Part shown: one piece after another, positions 54,892-63,369 of the stretch
How positions within the stretch are numbered: the stretch's first letter is position 1
Layout of the letters: every line of letters begins with the position of its first letter
Assembly (NCBI GenBank): GCA_963753845.1
Contig: CAVWEI010000036.1
Span: 186,001-250,000 of the forward strand
Length of the DNA stretch: 64,000 nt
Reading direction: 5' to 3'
Source: Thiosocius sp963753845
Lineage (GTDB): Bacteria > Pseudomonadota > Gammaproteobacteria > Chromatiales > Chromatiaceae
Notes under the pieces: model-generated
Database searches by the model: none
What the model saw: the letters and a program-made list of their open reading frames with translations, nothing else
What the model was told of the DNA's origin: nothing
Translations under genes and position numbers: made by a program

Positions 54892-56379
54892 TCAGAGGGT
54901 CTTCAGGTATTCGATCAGGGCCCATTTGTACTCGTCGGGAAGTTTGGTGCCGTAGCGCTCACCCTCATGTCCCTGGTTGCCGTTGCCCGGTATCGATGTG
55001 TCGTAGAGAAAGAACTCCTGGCCATTCTCCTCGGCCACTTCCGCGACAAATCCGAGCCGCAGAGGGTCGTAGCGATCGTTGCCGCGCCAGAAGGTCCCGG
55101 GGCGCCTGGCGGCGGGCTGCAACAGGTCCCACATGGTCGGGACCGAGCCGTTGTGCAGGAAGGGTGCGCGCAACCAGAGGCCGTCCATGGGGGCATTGGC
55201 ATATCCGAAGGTCTTGCGGAAGCTGCGGAAACGGTAATCGGTGCCCGCGTAGGGGGTGCCCAGGTTCAGCGCAAGCTGCGGTGTGAAGGAATGCAGGCGA
55301 TAGGGGTCTGTGCCTATGTCCTCGAGTGGAACGACCTGGCCGACATAACGACCGCTGAAGTCCGAGCCGCTCGCGCCGTGACAATCGGCGCAATAGACCT
55401 CGTAAACGACCTGCCCGTCGGCGGCCAGCTCCGGGTCTATCCGGAAGTGCTCGCCGAATGCCGGTGGTGTCGCGGTGGCGTTCCACGCCTGGATACGCGC
55501 GATCGATTCGTGATCGATAAGGCGCGGTGTCGCACCGGTACCGAACGAGGCATTGAGGTTGCGTTCCTCGACCCGATCGTTGTTACCGTCCCAGTGCAGC
55601 TGCATGCCTTGCTTCTTTGCCTGGTTCCAGATGGTCGGGAAGTCTGCCGCACCGAGGAGTTCGTCGGCTCGCAGTTCCTCGATCGGGTAGTTGAACAACG
55701 CCTTCGCCGAGTTGAAGGTGTCGACACGGCCGGGACCCCACTCGGGCTGGATATGGATGAAGCGCAGGCGCCCCAGCAGGCCGGCGACGCCATCACGCAT
55801 CAGGTGTACTGCAAGCGGGTAGACGATGAGTCTGTCGAGCAGGTCCAGATCCGCTCCGGCCGCCTGGATGCGCGGGATGATCTGGTTGGGCGTGAAGCGC
55901 CTGTCGGCCACGCAGCTGTGCATGAACTTCTGGAAGGCCATCAGGTCGAGCCTGTTGGCGCCCATGCCCACCACCAGTTCGGGGTCGGCATCGACCGAGG
56001 TTCTGACGGTCGAGCTGTGGCAGACGGCGCAGTTCAGGAACACCCTGTCCATACCCATGTGCCGGCGCCTGGACATGCCCACGGGCAGGTCCCTGTCCGC
56101 CTCGTAGATCATGCCGACCGATTCAAAGCCCTCACCCGGCAGGTATTCGGCGCAGATCTCGGGCAGCACCCGCCAGATCCAATACGGAAAACCCAGGTTG
56201 CGTTCACCACCCGTCGAGCCGTACTTGAAGTGTTCGACCGGGTCGTCGTACGCCACCGGTTCGTCGGTCATGAAGCGCTCTGCGAGATATACCGTGACCA
56301 GCAAGATCAGAAGGGCCGCAACGATCACCCCGGTGCGCCACCAGTTCCTTTTCTGCGGTAATTCATCGCGGCTTTTCAT
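54892..56379 (-). CDS. Diheme c-type cytochrome, paralogue of the neighbour
   Basis: A 495-aa protein with an N-terminal membrane segment (GVIVAALLILLVTVYLAER). Haem motifs are CAVCH at 117-121 and CADCH at 330-334. The C-terminal motifs APMDGLWLRAPFLHNGSVPT, FWRGNDRYDPLRLGFVAEV and KLPDEYKWALIEYLKTL parallel the downstream gene, seven bases away. This suggests tandem duplication. It could oxidise or peroxidise a substrate at one haem and transfer electrons via the other. Confidence 0.83.
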   Translation of the reverse strand: MKSRDELPQKRNWWRTGVIVAALLILLVTVYLAERFMTDEPVAYDDPVEHFKYGSTGGERNLGFPYWIWRVLPEICAEYLPGEGFESVGMIYEADRDLPVGMSRRRHMGMDRVFLNCAVCHSSTVRTSVDADPELVVGMGANRLDLMAFQKFMHSCVADRRFTPNQIIPRIQAAGADLDLLDRLIVYPLAVHLMRDGVAGLLGRLRFIHIQPEWGPGRVDTFNSAKALFNYPIEELRADELLGAADFPTIWNQAKKQGMQLHWDGNNDRVEERNLNASFGTGATPRLIDHESIARIQAWNATATPPAFGEHFRIDPELAADGQVVYEVYCADCHGASGSDFSGRYVGQVVPLEDIGTDPYRLHSFTPQLALNLGTPYAGTDYRFRSFRKTFGYANAPMDGLWLRAPFLHNGSVPTMWDLLQPAARRPGTFWRGNDRYDPLRLGFVAEVAEENGQEFFLYDTSIPGNGNQGHEGERYGTKLPDEYKWALIEYLKTL

Positions 56380-56403
56380 TGCTTGGCTCCCGTGCAGCTT
56401 GGC

Positions 56404-58515
56404 CTATGAGGTGGGCAGGCAGGGACGCAGCCCGACGTACGGACGCCTGATCGTCTCCTGCCGCGCAGGCAGCGGCATCGATTCGGATTCCGCTATCGCA
56501 TGCAGTGCCCTGCGCAGCTCGGGAAGCAGACCGGTCATCCAGTCGGCATTGCCGCCGTTGTGCAGGTCCGCACCGTGGGAGGGCGGCATGGGCGTCTTGC
56601 TGCGCCTGTCCGGGTCTATGTCCCACATGGCGAGGCGGTACTGGATGCGTTCCCCGCAATGTGCGACCACACGCCGGGCCTGGTCGGCCCCTCCCGCCAG
56701 AAAGTTCGGCGGAAAGGGTGCGCCGGAACGATGACACCCGGCGCAGACCTTGAGGAAAGGGGCCAGCGCCGGTGACTCCAGCGGCGGCTCAGGGGTTTCC
56801 TGCAGGGGCTCGGGCATGTCGACCGTCTGGGTACAGCACCAGTTCAGGGGCTCCATGCCCAGCGATTCGAACAATTCGGGCAGGGTGTCGGCGCGGCGGA
56901 ACGGCCCCCCGGTGAGACTGCTCTGTGAACGGGTGCCCAGGTTTCGCACGGCCTCGGCCAGGTGCCGGAAATCGTGTCGCACGGTCAGAACCGCGGTGGC
57001 CCCGGTGCGATCGGCGTCCTGCCAGCGCAGCTCCAGCTGGCCCAACGCATCGCCGTTGGACAGTCGCATCCCTTGGGTGGAGCCGGCCCGCGCCAGTTCG
57101 ATGTGATACACGCCTTGCGGGTCCTGGTTGCCGCCCACATTGAGGCTGCCCAGATCCTGTCCCTGCAGCCGCATGTTTCTCAGGCGCCCGCTGAGCGTAC
57201 CGGCCGTGTCCCGATAGACGAGTCCGCTGAACGACAAGGCATCGCCCCGGCAGTCGAGCTTGATGCGATCAGTCTGCTCCCCGGTCGCGAGCGTCCCCCT
57301 GCAGGGTGCGACATGCTCCGAGGTGCCCGACGCCAATCCGGCGAGATACATATCGATGCGGCGGACATCGTCGGGCGAGAGAAACTGCGTGAGCCCGCTT
57401 ACGGCACGTGCGACCCAGGTATCGGGATCGGGATCCCAGGCCGCCTGGGGCAGCCTGGGCGCCAGCGGCTCGAATTCGGCGGTGATGTTGGCGCGCCGCG
57501 CAAGGGCGTCATCGGATTTGCCCTGAGCCCCGGCAGGCTGCATACGGAATCCGGCCAGCGGCCGACGGTTGGGGATATCGGGGTCGGGTGTCCAGAGGCC
57601 CTGAGGCCACAGGCGCCCTCGCACCTCGAGCATGGGCTGGCGAAGCGATTCCGCGTAGTCGGCCGACGCCTGGTCGAAACCCCGGCCTCCACTCAGGGCA
57701 TACTGCAAGGTCACGGTTAGCAGGGCCGCGCGGCATGCCGCCCCCTGGGCTGCGGTCCCGCAACCCTCCTGCCACAGCTTCTGCGTAAGCGCGAACTCAT
57801 TGGCGCGGTCGCTCGCATTGTCGATGGCATAGGCCATGTCGACGCCGAGTTCCGCGGTGACCCCGTGGAAATCACGATGCGTGTGTTGCAGCTGCCGGGA
57901 CACATCCGCATTGGTGTTGGTCTCGTCCCAGAGCGGACGGGCGAATATCGGGGCCGCATTCTGGTGGCAGGCCATGCACACCAGGCGCCTCGCGTACCTG
58001 ACCTGTGGGTCTCCACCAGACCTGTAGCCGGTCACCACCTGGAACTCGAACCGCGCGTCCGCCTCGTTGTAACTGATGATCTCGAGCACATCCGCGGCCT
58101 CGAGATAGCCGATGAAGAGGCGATCACGCAGCAGCATGCCGGCGTCGCCCGGGGTCGTGGCCGGTTCTGCGTCCACCGCGAGCACGATCCGTGGCGACTC
58201 GAAGAATCGCGGTGCGGCGGCCTCTCTCTGCAGCGATCTGCCGAGCGGAATCAATACCTGCTTCAGGGGTTCCCCGAGGTAGGCGTTTTCGCTGTTGAGC
58301 CTGTCCTTCAGAAGCGCGACCAGGGCCTGGTAGGGGAAGGGCACGACCTGGCGGCCGTCTGCGACGGTCAGGTGGTCGAACAGGGACCGCCCCTGCGGTG
58401 GCAGGTCGGGGCCCGGGTTGCCCGGTTCTACCACCCAGACCGGCTCGGCACGCACGGTGCCGCAGACCAGGCAGAGACAGGCCAGGATGCGAAAGAGGCT
58501 TTTCCTGGACACCAC
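56404..58515 (-). CDS. Exported protein with two CxxCH haem motifs, 703 aa
   Basis: Signal peptide MVSRKSLFRILACLCLVCGT. Haem motifs CMACH at 180-184 (RRLVCMACHQNAAPIFARP) and CAGCH at 591-595 (FLKVCAGCHRSGAPFPPNFL). The 400 residues between contain a lipocalin- or carbohydrate-like beta region (RIKLDCRGDALSFSGLVYRD). I do not recognise the family; spacing of the two motifs is unusually wide. It lies in the middle of the cytochrome cluster and may be a scaffold or oxidase subunit. Confidence 0.7.
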   Translation of the reverse strand: MVSRKSLFRILACLCLVCGTVRAEPVWVVEPGNPGPDLPPQGRSLFDHLTVADGRQVVPFPYQALVALLKDRLNSENAYLGEPLKQVLIPLGRSLQREAAAPRFFESPRIVLAVDAEPATTPGDAGMLLRDRLFIGYLEAADVLEIISYNEADARFEFQVVTGYRSGGDPQVRYARRLVCMACHQNAAPIFARPLWDETNTNADVSRQLQHTHRDFHGVTAELGVDMAYAIDNASDRANEFALTQKLWQEGCGTAAQGAACRAALLTVTLQYALSGGRGFDQASADYAESLRQPMLEVRGRLWPQGLWTPDPDIPNRRPLAGFRMQPAGAQGKSDDALARRANITAEFEPLAPRLPQAAWDPDPDTWVARAVSGLTQFLSPDDVRRIDMYLAGLASGTSEHVAPCRGTLATGEQTDRIKLDCRGDALSFSGLVYRDTAGTLSGRLRNMRLQGQDLGSLNVGGNQDPQGVYHIELARAGSTQGMRLSNGDALGQLELRWQDADRTGATAVLTVRHDFRHLAEAVRNLGTRSQSSLTGGPFRRADTLPELFESLGMEPLNWCCTQTVDMPEPLQETPEPPLESPALAPFLKVCAGCHRSGAPFPPNFLAGGADQARRVVAHCGERIQYRLAMWDIDPDRRSKTPMPPSHGADLHNGGNADWMTGLLPELRRALHAIAESESMPLPARQETIRRPYVGLRPCLPTS

Positions 58516-58524
58516 GACACGCCC

Positions 58525-59418
58525 TTAACGCCCGAGCGCTGCGAGCCGTCCGGGCTTCTGGCTGCCCTGCCAGCAGTCTTCCGGGACTATCCCTGTCTCG
58601 ATGAACTGCGATTCGCCCGACTCGGCGACTTCCTTGTTGTAGAGGGTGAAGTTGAGCAGGAATACATGCCCCATGTAGGCGCGGCCAAGATAAAAGCCGG
58701 GCCGCACCATGCGTATCTCATCGCGGATCCTCATGCCCCTGCGGCCGGCCAGAAAGTCCGGGCGTTCGCGGTAGCCCTCGATCTCGTCGTTGAATGCGTA
58801 ATCGATGATGATGGATTCGCGCCGCGAATCGAGCAGGCTCTGTCCGCAGTAGAGTTTCGCCGGGAACAACAGCCAGGCGTCGTCCTGGATCAGGCCGAGA
58901 ATCTTGCGTCCGGGGATATCCGTCTTGGGTAGCGCATTCGGGTCGTCGACCACCAGCTTCAGCAACTGCCTGTCCTGGATCATGTTGCGCAGCAGGTGAT
59001 CGTCACGATAGAAGACCTTGCCCTTCCAAAGCATCTGCCCGATCGTCTCCAGCTTGTCGAGCTTGATGCCGACGGCCAGCCCCTTGAGCCCGCCCATGCG
59101 TTCCGCGAGGCGTTTGGCACCGCCGCCATCGGCAAAAAAGAAGGTGCCGTTGTAGGCCCCATCGGGAACGGGTCCCGCGGTGAGTCGTGCATAGACCTGG
59201 TCGATCTGTTCCTGGCTGAGCGTGGCCATGTTTTCCGGCGTCAGCTTCATCAGTTCGGCCGGCCCCAGCGGCAGCTCGTACTCGACGCGTGCAAAGTCCG
59301 GTTTGGTCTCATAGCCGATGCCATTGGCGAGGAACGGGATATTCGGCGGCTCCACGTCGCCACAGCCTGCAAGGATCGAAAGGGATGCCAGGGCCGGGAG
59401 GAGAATTCTGTATCGCAT
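58525..59418 (-). CDS. Lipoprotein of the cytochrome cluster
   Basis: A 297-aa lipoprotein: signal MRYRILLPALASLSILAGCG with lipobox LAGC at residue 19. The body includes YNGTFFFADGGGAKRLAERM, KGLAVGIKLDKLETIGQML, WKGKVFYRDDHLLRNMIQDR and DEIRMVRPGFYLGRAYMGHV. No haem motif and no family I know. Position between the cytochromes and the 814-aa gene, with 9 and 12 base gaps, says it belongs to the same pathway. Confidence 0.72.
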   Translation of the reverse strand: MRYRILLPALASLSILAGCGDVEPPNIPFLANGIGYETKPDFARVEYELPLGPAELMKLTPENMATLSQEQIDQVYARLTAGPVPDGAYNGTFFFADGGGAKRLAERMGGLKGLAVGIKLDKLETIGQMLWKGKVFYRDDHLLRNMIQDRQLLKLVVDDPNALPKTDIPGRKILGLIQDDAWLLFPAKLYCGQSLLDSRRESIIIDYAFNDEIEGYRERPDFLAGRRGMRIRDEIRMVRPGFYLGRAYMGHVFLLNFTLYNKEVAESGESQFIETGIVPEDCWQGSQKPGRLAALGR

Positions 59419-59430
59419 GATCGTCCTGCC

Positions 59431-61875
59431 TCAGAGAGTCGCGAGAAACGCGGTGAGTGCCTGCTTGTCATCGGGAGGCAGACCCTCCCCGAAGCGGTGG
59501 CCGGCATTCTCGACCGTGCTGGTGCAGGTGCTGTACAGCTCGCTGAGCAGCGGCAGCCTGTCACGCGCAATCGATATGACCTGCTGCGGGTCGTTGATCA
59601 CCGCCCTGGTCATCTCGGATATCTGGGCGGCCGCGGCCTGTGCCTCGCTGGTGCCCACGCGCTGCACCATGCGGTCCTGCAGTTTCTCCTCATCGATCAC
59701 GGACAGCACCATGTCGCGCAGCAGTTCCTTGTGCTGGAAGCTCCCGTAAAGACCGGCGGGCGTGCCCGCGGGCACCTCGATCTCGATACCGATCAGCTTC
59801 TCGTTTTCGCCGTCCCAGAACTTGGGCCCGACAGACCTGCGTATCGGTTCGGCGATCAGCGTGGTCTTGGGTATGCGCTTGTCCGGGTTCAGCAACTGAT
59901 CGACCGACGCAAGAAACAGGCTGTAGCGGCCTTCCACCGAGGGGTCGTATGCGACGCAGTCAGGTGGATTGGCCAGCGGCCTGCCATCGGCATCCACATA
60001 GGGCGAGCGATAGAACTCGTCGGCCGGGTCGGTCGGCTTGCCACAGAGCTCCGGTCCGATCGCGTTGTTGTGCAGGAAGGGCGCATGTGCCCACAGGTCG
60101 ACCAGCGAGACATTGCGGTAGTAACCGCGGCCACCGCCGGTGGTGTCGTTCAGATTCACATCCGGCTCGCGCGATCGGTAGGTCTCCGATGCGTACTCTT
60201 CCCAGACGTGGCCCGTCATATGGTTCGAGTGCAGTGCACGGCAGCCGTAGGTCCCGACCTCGGATGCCGGCGTCGCCTGGTCGTTGCCCATCCAGTCCTC
60301 GCGCACGCCCGCGACCTGCGATGCCTTGTGAAAATCGCGCGCCTCGACCGGACCGTCCTGGCTGGAGTGACAGCGCGCACAATTCTGCGCAAATACCAGC
60401 CGGCCGCGGTCGACTGCGCCCACGCCGTGTTCCTGTTCAAGCGCCTCTATCCAGTCGTCCAGATCTGCATAACCCTTGGCCTTCCATATGGGTGTCGAGT
60501 AGGCCTTCTTGGACAGCAGGAAGCTGATGACATCGTGCGCCCGGTCTTCGATGGCGCGGAAGTTCGGACAGTCGCGGCGGCACTGGCCGACGTCGAAGGG
60601 CGTCTGACCGAAATTGCGTTGCTCCGGGTCCAGCTGGTACAGATCGGTCAGGTGATTGAGCCAGCATTGCTCGGAGCAGGACCCGATATTGATGTAGACG
60701 CGCTGGACCGCCAGCAGGTCACCGACGGAGTCTTCACCGCCTTTCAGGATATGAAAGACCGACTCGCGCTCGGTGCTCCTTTTCCAGCACTTGCCCGGTT
60801 TGCCGGGTTCGCACCAGCATTCACGATCGTCCGCCCCCGCCGCACAACTGTCGACCTGGCGCCAGCGATTCACCAGTTCATTGGCAAAGCGTGGCCTCTG
60901 TATCACGTTGACCAGGGCGTTCATGGTGCCGGGGTTGTTGACCTGATCCGTGGGCACCGCGGAGGTATCCACCACGCCCGGGCGGGTGTGTGAAAAGACC
61001 TGCCATTGCAGGCTGTCCTGACTCATACCCGAGACCATCAGTTCGGACATGCGCGTGTACTGGTTGCCGATCGCGCCGATCAGGTTTTCCCATTTGGGCT
61101 TTGCGGGATCGTCGGGCGGGTTGGTCGGATCGAACGCGATATGGCAGGCACCGCATGCCATGCCTATCAGGAAGGGCGGTTCGACCGAGGCGTCTGCCAG
61201 CTTCTTGGCCTGGTAATCGGATACCGAATCATCGTCCGACATCCGGCGTGCAAAGCCCTCCCAGCTGCCGAGCTTGCCGCCATTGACCGCGCGCCAGGCA
61301 TCGGCGTCGAAGCGAGGGTTTGGAAACTTGCGCAGTCCCATTGCCCCGGTGGAGGTGCCGAAGGCGAGGTTACAGGGGTCTTCTCTCATCCCTTCGCCCT
61401 TGTGCGGATTCCCGTCCGGCAGGGGTGCATCGACGAAATCGCAGGCGGGGTCACGATAGCCCTCGCGGCCCACGTATTTCAGGAGTTCGTCGTCGCCGTA
61501 GCACCAGTCGAAACCAAAAGTTTCGTCCAGGCTTTGTGCCGGGCAACCGTCGGACCCCGGGGTGCAGCAACCGGGGTTGTTCATCAGCCCCCATGTCTTG
61601 AAGCGTTCATCGCGTTTGTCGGCGCGCAGCACGCGCCACCAGTCGATGAGTACACCCATGCGTTGCTGGAAGACGTAGGTATGGAAGCGGTCATTGCCGG
61701 CGGTGGCCTTGTACCAGATCTCGCGGCCAGCACGTTCCGACTCCGTGAGGCCGGCTGCGCCGGCCTGAAAACCTGCATCGCTGTAAACGGCGGATGTCTG
61801 CCCGGCGGCGCTTACGCCGAATGACGCAGACGCAAGGAAGACCGCCCAAAGTGCGACGATTGCGCGGGTGCTCAT
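59431..61875 (-). CDS. Large cysteine-rich diheme c-type cytochrome, RoxA-like
   Basis: An 814-aa exported protein: signal MSTRAIVALWAVFLASASFG, GGAGGGAACAAC ribosome site. Haem motifs are CGACH at 241-245 and CARCH at 499-503; the C-terminal LWAHAPFLHNNAIGPELCGK matches the HNG region of the neighbours. Extra cysteines (NPGCCTPGSDGC, CWCEPGKPGKCW, CSEQCWLNHL, CRRDCPNF) suggest disulfides or a third metal site. It is larger than RoxA (about 680 aa). It is the first gene of the cluster. A far longer open frame on this strand continues upstream without support. Confidence 0.82.
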   Translation of the reverse strand: MSTRAIVALWAVFLASASFGVSAAGQTSAVYSDAGFQAGAAGLTESERAGREIWYKATAGNDRFHTYVFQQRMGVLIDWWRVLRADKRDERFKTWGLMNNPGCCTPGSDGCPAQSLDETFGFDWCYGDDELLKYVGREGYRDPACDFVDAPLPDGNPHKGEGMREDPCNLAFGTSTGAMGLRKFPNPRFDADAWRAVNGGKLGSWEGFARRMSDDDSVSDYQAKKLADASVEPPFLIGMACGACHIAFDPTNPPDDPAKPKWENLIGAIGNQYTRMSELMVSGMSQDSLQWQVFSHTRPGVVDTSAVPTDQVNNPGTMNALVNVIQRPRFANELVNRWRQVDSCAAGADDRECWCEPGKPGKCWKRSTERESVFHILKGGEDSVGDLLAVQRVYINIGSCSEQCWLNHLTDLYQLDPEQRNFGQTPFDVGQCRRDCPNFRAIEDRAHDVISFLLSKKAYSTPIWKAKGYADLDDWIEALEQEHGVGAVDRGRLVFAQNCARCHSSQDGPVEARDFHKASQVAGVREDWMGNDQATPASEVGTYGCRALHSNHMTGHVWEEYASETYRSREPDVNLNDTTGGGRGYYRNVSLVDLWAHAPFLHNNAIGPELCGKPTDPADEFYRSPYVDADGRPLANPPDCVAYDPSVEGRYSLFLASVDQLLNPDKRIPKTTLIAEPIRRSVGPKFWDGENEKLIGIEIEVPAGTPAGLYGSFQHKELLRDMVLSVIDEEKLQDRMVQRVGTSEAQAAAAQISEMTRAVINDPQQVISIARDRLPLLSELYSTCTSTVENAGHRFGEGLPPDDKQALTAFLATL

Positions 61876-62277
61876 GTTGTTCCCTCCAGTCGGTGGTTCG
61901 GCATCGGTCTGCTGCGTAACCAGGGGTGGTGCGCAACCCCGTTGATTTGCGTGAAGACTGCCGGCCACATTCGGTCCATCACCGGCCAGGACAAGGTGAC
62001 GTAACCTTCGGTTATTGTTTTTTGTTATTGGCTTAGTTGTAGTTGTCGACCCTCGAAACATCAAGCCGACGCGATCGGACCTGGCCTTCGCAAAACACGC
62101 ATAGGGGCCACGCATGCAGCAGTTCACGCGTTGTCGAGGCCGGTGGTCAAGACCTTGCAGTAATTGCGGGAATTGGGCAGCGCCACTTCCCGATAGCGCG
62201 ATACTGTACAGCTGTACCGACACGCTTGGTCTAACATTCCGGTACATCCACCTTGCCCTCAGACAGGCCCCGTTGCG
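61876..62277. other. Divergent promoter region between cytochromes and TIR operon
   Basis: About 400 bases with no gene. It has an A/T-rich stretch near 62015 (GGTTATTGTTTTTTGTTATT), suitable for a minus-strand promoter, and the perfect 12-base palindrome GTACAGCTGTAC at 62206-62217 about 60 bases before the TIR gene. It must serve both transcripts. Confidence 0.55.
62206..62217. promoter_or_regulatory. Palindromic site upstream of the TIR gene
   Basis: GTACAGCTGTAC is a perfect 12-base inverted repeat, with a second GGTAC word 30 bases downstream. It is placed to control the TIR-STAND operon or mark its -35/-10 region. It does not fit the LexA CTGT-N8-ACAG box. Confidence 0.45.
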
Positions 62278-63369
62278 ATGGAACACAACATCTTCATCAG
62301 CTATGCCTGGGTGGACAACGAGGTCTATCCCGGCGGTGAAAAAGGCTGGATCAGCACCTTCGTGGACGGCCTGCGCAAGCATCTGGCCCGTGAACTCGGT
62401 CGTCGCGACCAGGCGGAGCGTCTGTGGCTCGATTATGAGCAGATGCGCGGTAATGCAAGTGTCACGCCGGCGATCCGGGCCCATGTCGAGGCCTCGCGTA
62501 CCCTGGTGCTGTTTCTGTCCAACGGTTACCTGGCATCGGACTGGTGTCGCCAGGAACTCGAGACCTTTGCCGCCGGGGCGGGCACCGATGCCGGCCGTAT
62601 CTTCGTGGTTCAGATGACCCCGGTCGAAGAGGAGCCCGAGGCCCTGCGCGATCTGGTGAAGTACAGCTTCTGGTACGCGGACGAGCAGAACAAGCCGCGG
62701 ACCCGCTGGTTTCCGCACATCGATCCGACCGACCGTGAGTACGCCCCCGAACAGCAAAGCCTGGCGAGGGATCTGGCGGCCAAGCTTGCCGAGATGCTGG
62801 CATCGGATGCGCCGGCGCCCGTTGCCCACAGGCCGAGCTCCGACGCTCCCCCGGTCCCTGCGGAGCCCGCAGTGCCAGTGGTGCCAGCAGAACCAGAGAC
62901 CGGACGGGCAGCGCCGCGGCCGGTCGCGCCGGAGGAGGTGGGTAGCGACCGCCTGGTCCTGGTCAGCGGTGGGGCGGAAGACTGCGACCTGATCCATGCC
63001 GTCGCCAAGCAGCTCGAACATCGCAAACTCGGCGTCGCGGTACCGCTTTGTGCGGTGCCCGATCAGGAAGGGATGAAGAGCTCGGCCCTGACGCGTGACC
63101 TGAGGACCAAACTCAGCCTGTGCGATTCCGTGCTCATGGTCTTCCGGCGCGGTCCGCTTGATCAGGTCAGCCAGCACCTGATCGAGTGCCTGAAGGCCTC
63201 GGCGCGTGCACCCAAGAGTCGCACCCCACCCAGTATTGACCTGTGCCAGACCCGGGCGGATTCGCTGGCATTGGGTCTGCACCCGAGTGGCATGCGCATC
63301 CACGTGGTCGGTGAGGCCTGCGCCGACGAATGCGTTGAGTGGTTCCTCGACGAGACACCGCCGTGCTGA
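62278..63369 (+). CDS. TIR-domain protein with a second TIR-like domain
   Basis: A 363-aa protein. The N-terminal TIR domain (about 1-150) starts MEHNIFISYAWVDNEVYPGG, with box 2 LWLDYEQMRGNASVTPAI and the catalytic-Glu region ASDWCRQELETFAAG (E93). Then comes a Pro/Ala/Val linker (residues 183-225) and a C-terminal domain with DRLVLVSGGAEDCDLIHAVA and a SVLMVFRRGP strand, like a degenerate TIR. It overlaps the STAND gene by seven bases. NADase or cyclic-ADPR activity is suggested by the Glu but not shown. Confidence 0.87.
   Translation: MEHNIFISYAWVDNEVYPGGEKGWISTFVDGLRKHLARELGRRDQAERLWLDYEQMRGNASVTPAIRAHVEASRTLVLFLSNGYLASDWCRQELETFAAGAGTDAGRIFVVQMTPVEEEPEALRDLVKYSFWYADEQNKPRTRWFPHIDPTDREYAPEQQSLARDLAAKLAEMLASDAPAPVAHRPSSDAPPVPAEPAVPVVPAEPETGRAAPRPVAPEEVGSDRLVLVSGGAEDCDLIHAVAKQLEHRKLGVAVPLCAVPDQEGMKSSALTRDLRTKLSLCDSVLMVFRRGPLDQVSQHLIECLKASARAPKSRTPPSIDLCQTRADSLALGLHPSGMRIHVVGEACADECVEWFLDETPPC

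Noticed and set aside
53487..55286. Long plus-strand open frame of about 600 codons antisense to the cytochromes
   Set aside because: It lies opposite clear diheme genes and has no recognisable domain; long open antisense frames are common in GC-rich DNA.
62206..62217. LexA/SOS box upstream of the TIR gene
   Set aside because: GTACAGCTGTAC is palindromic but does not match CTGT-N8-ACAG spacing.
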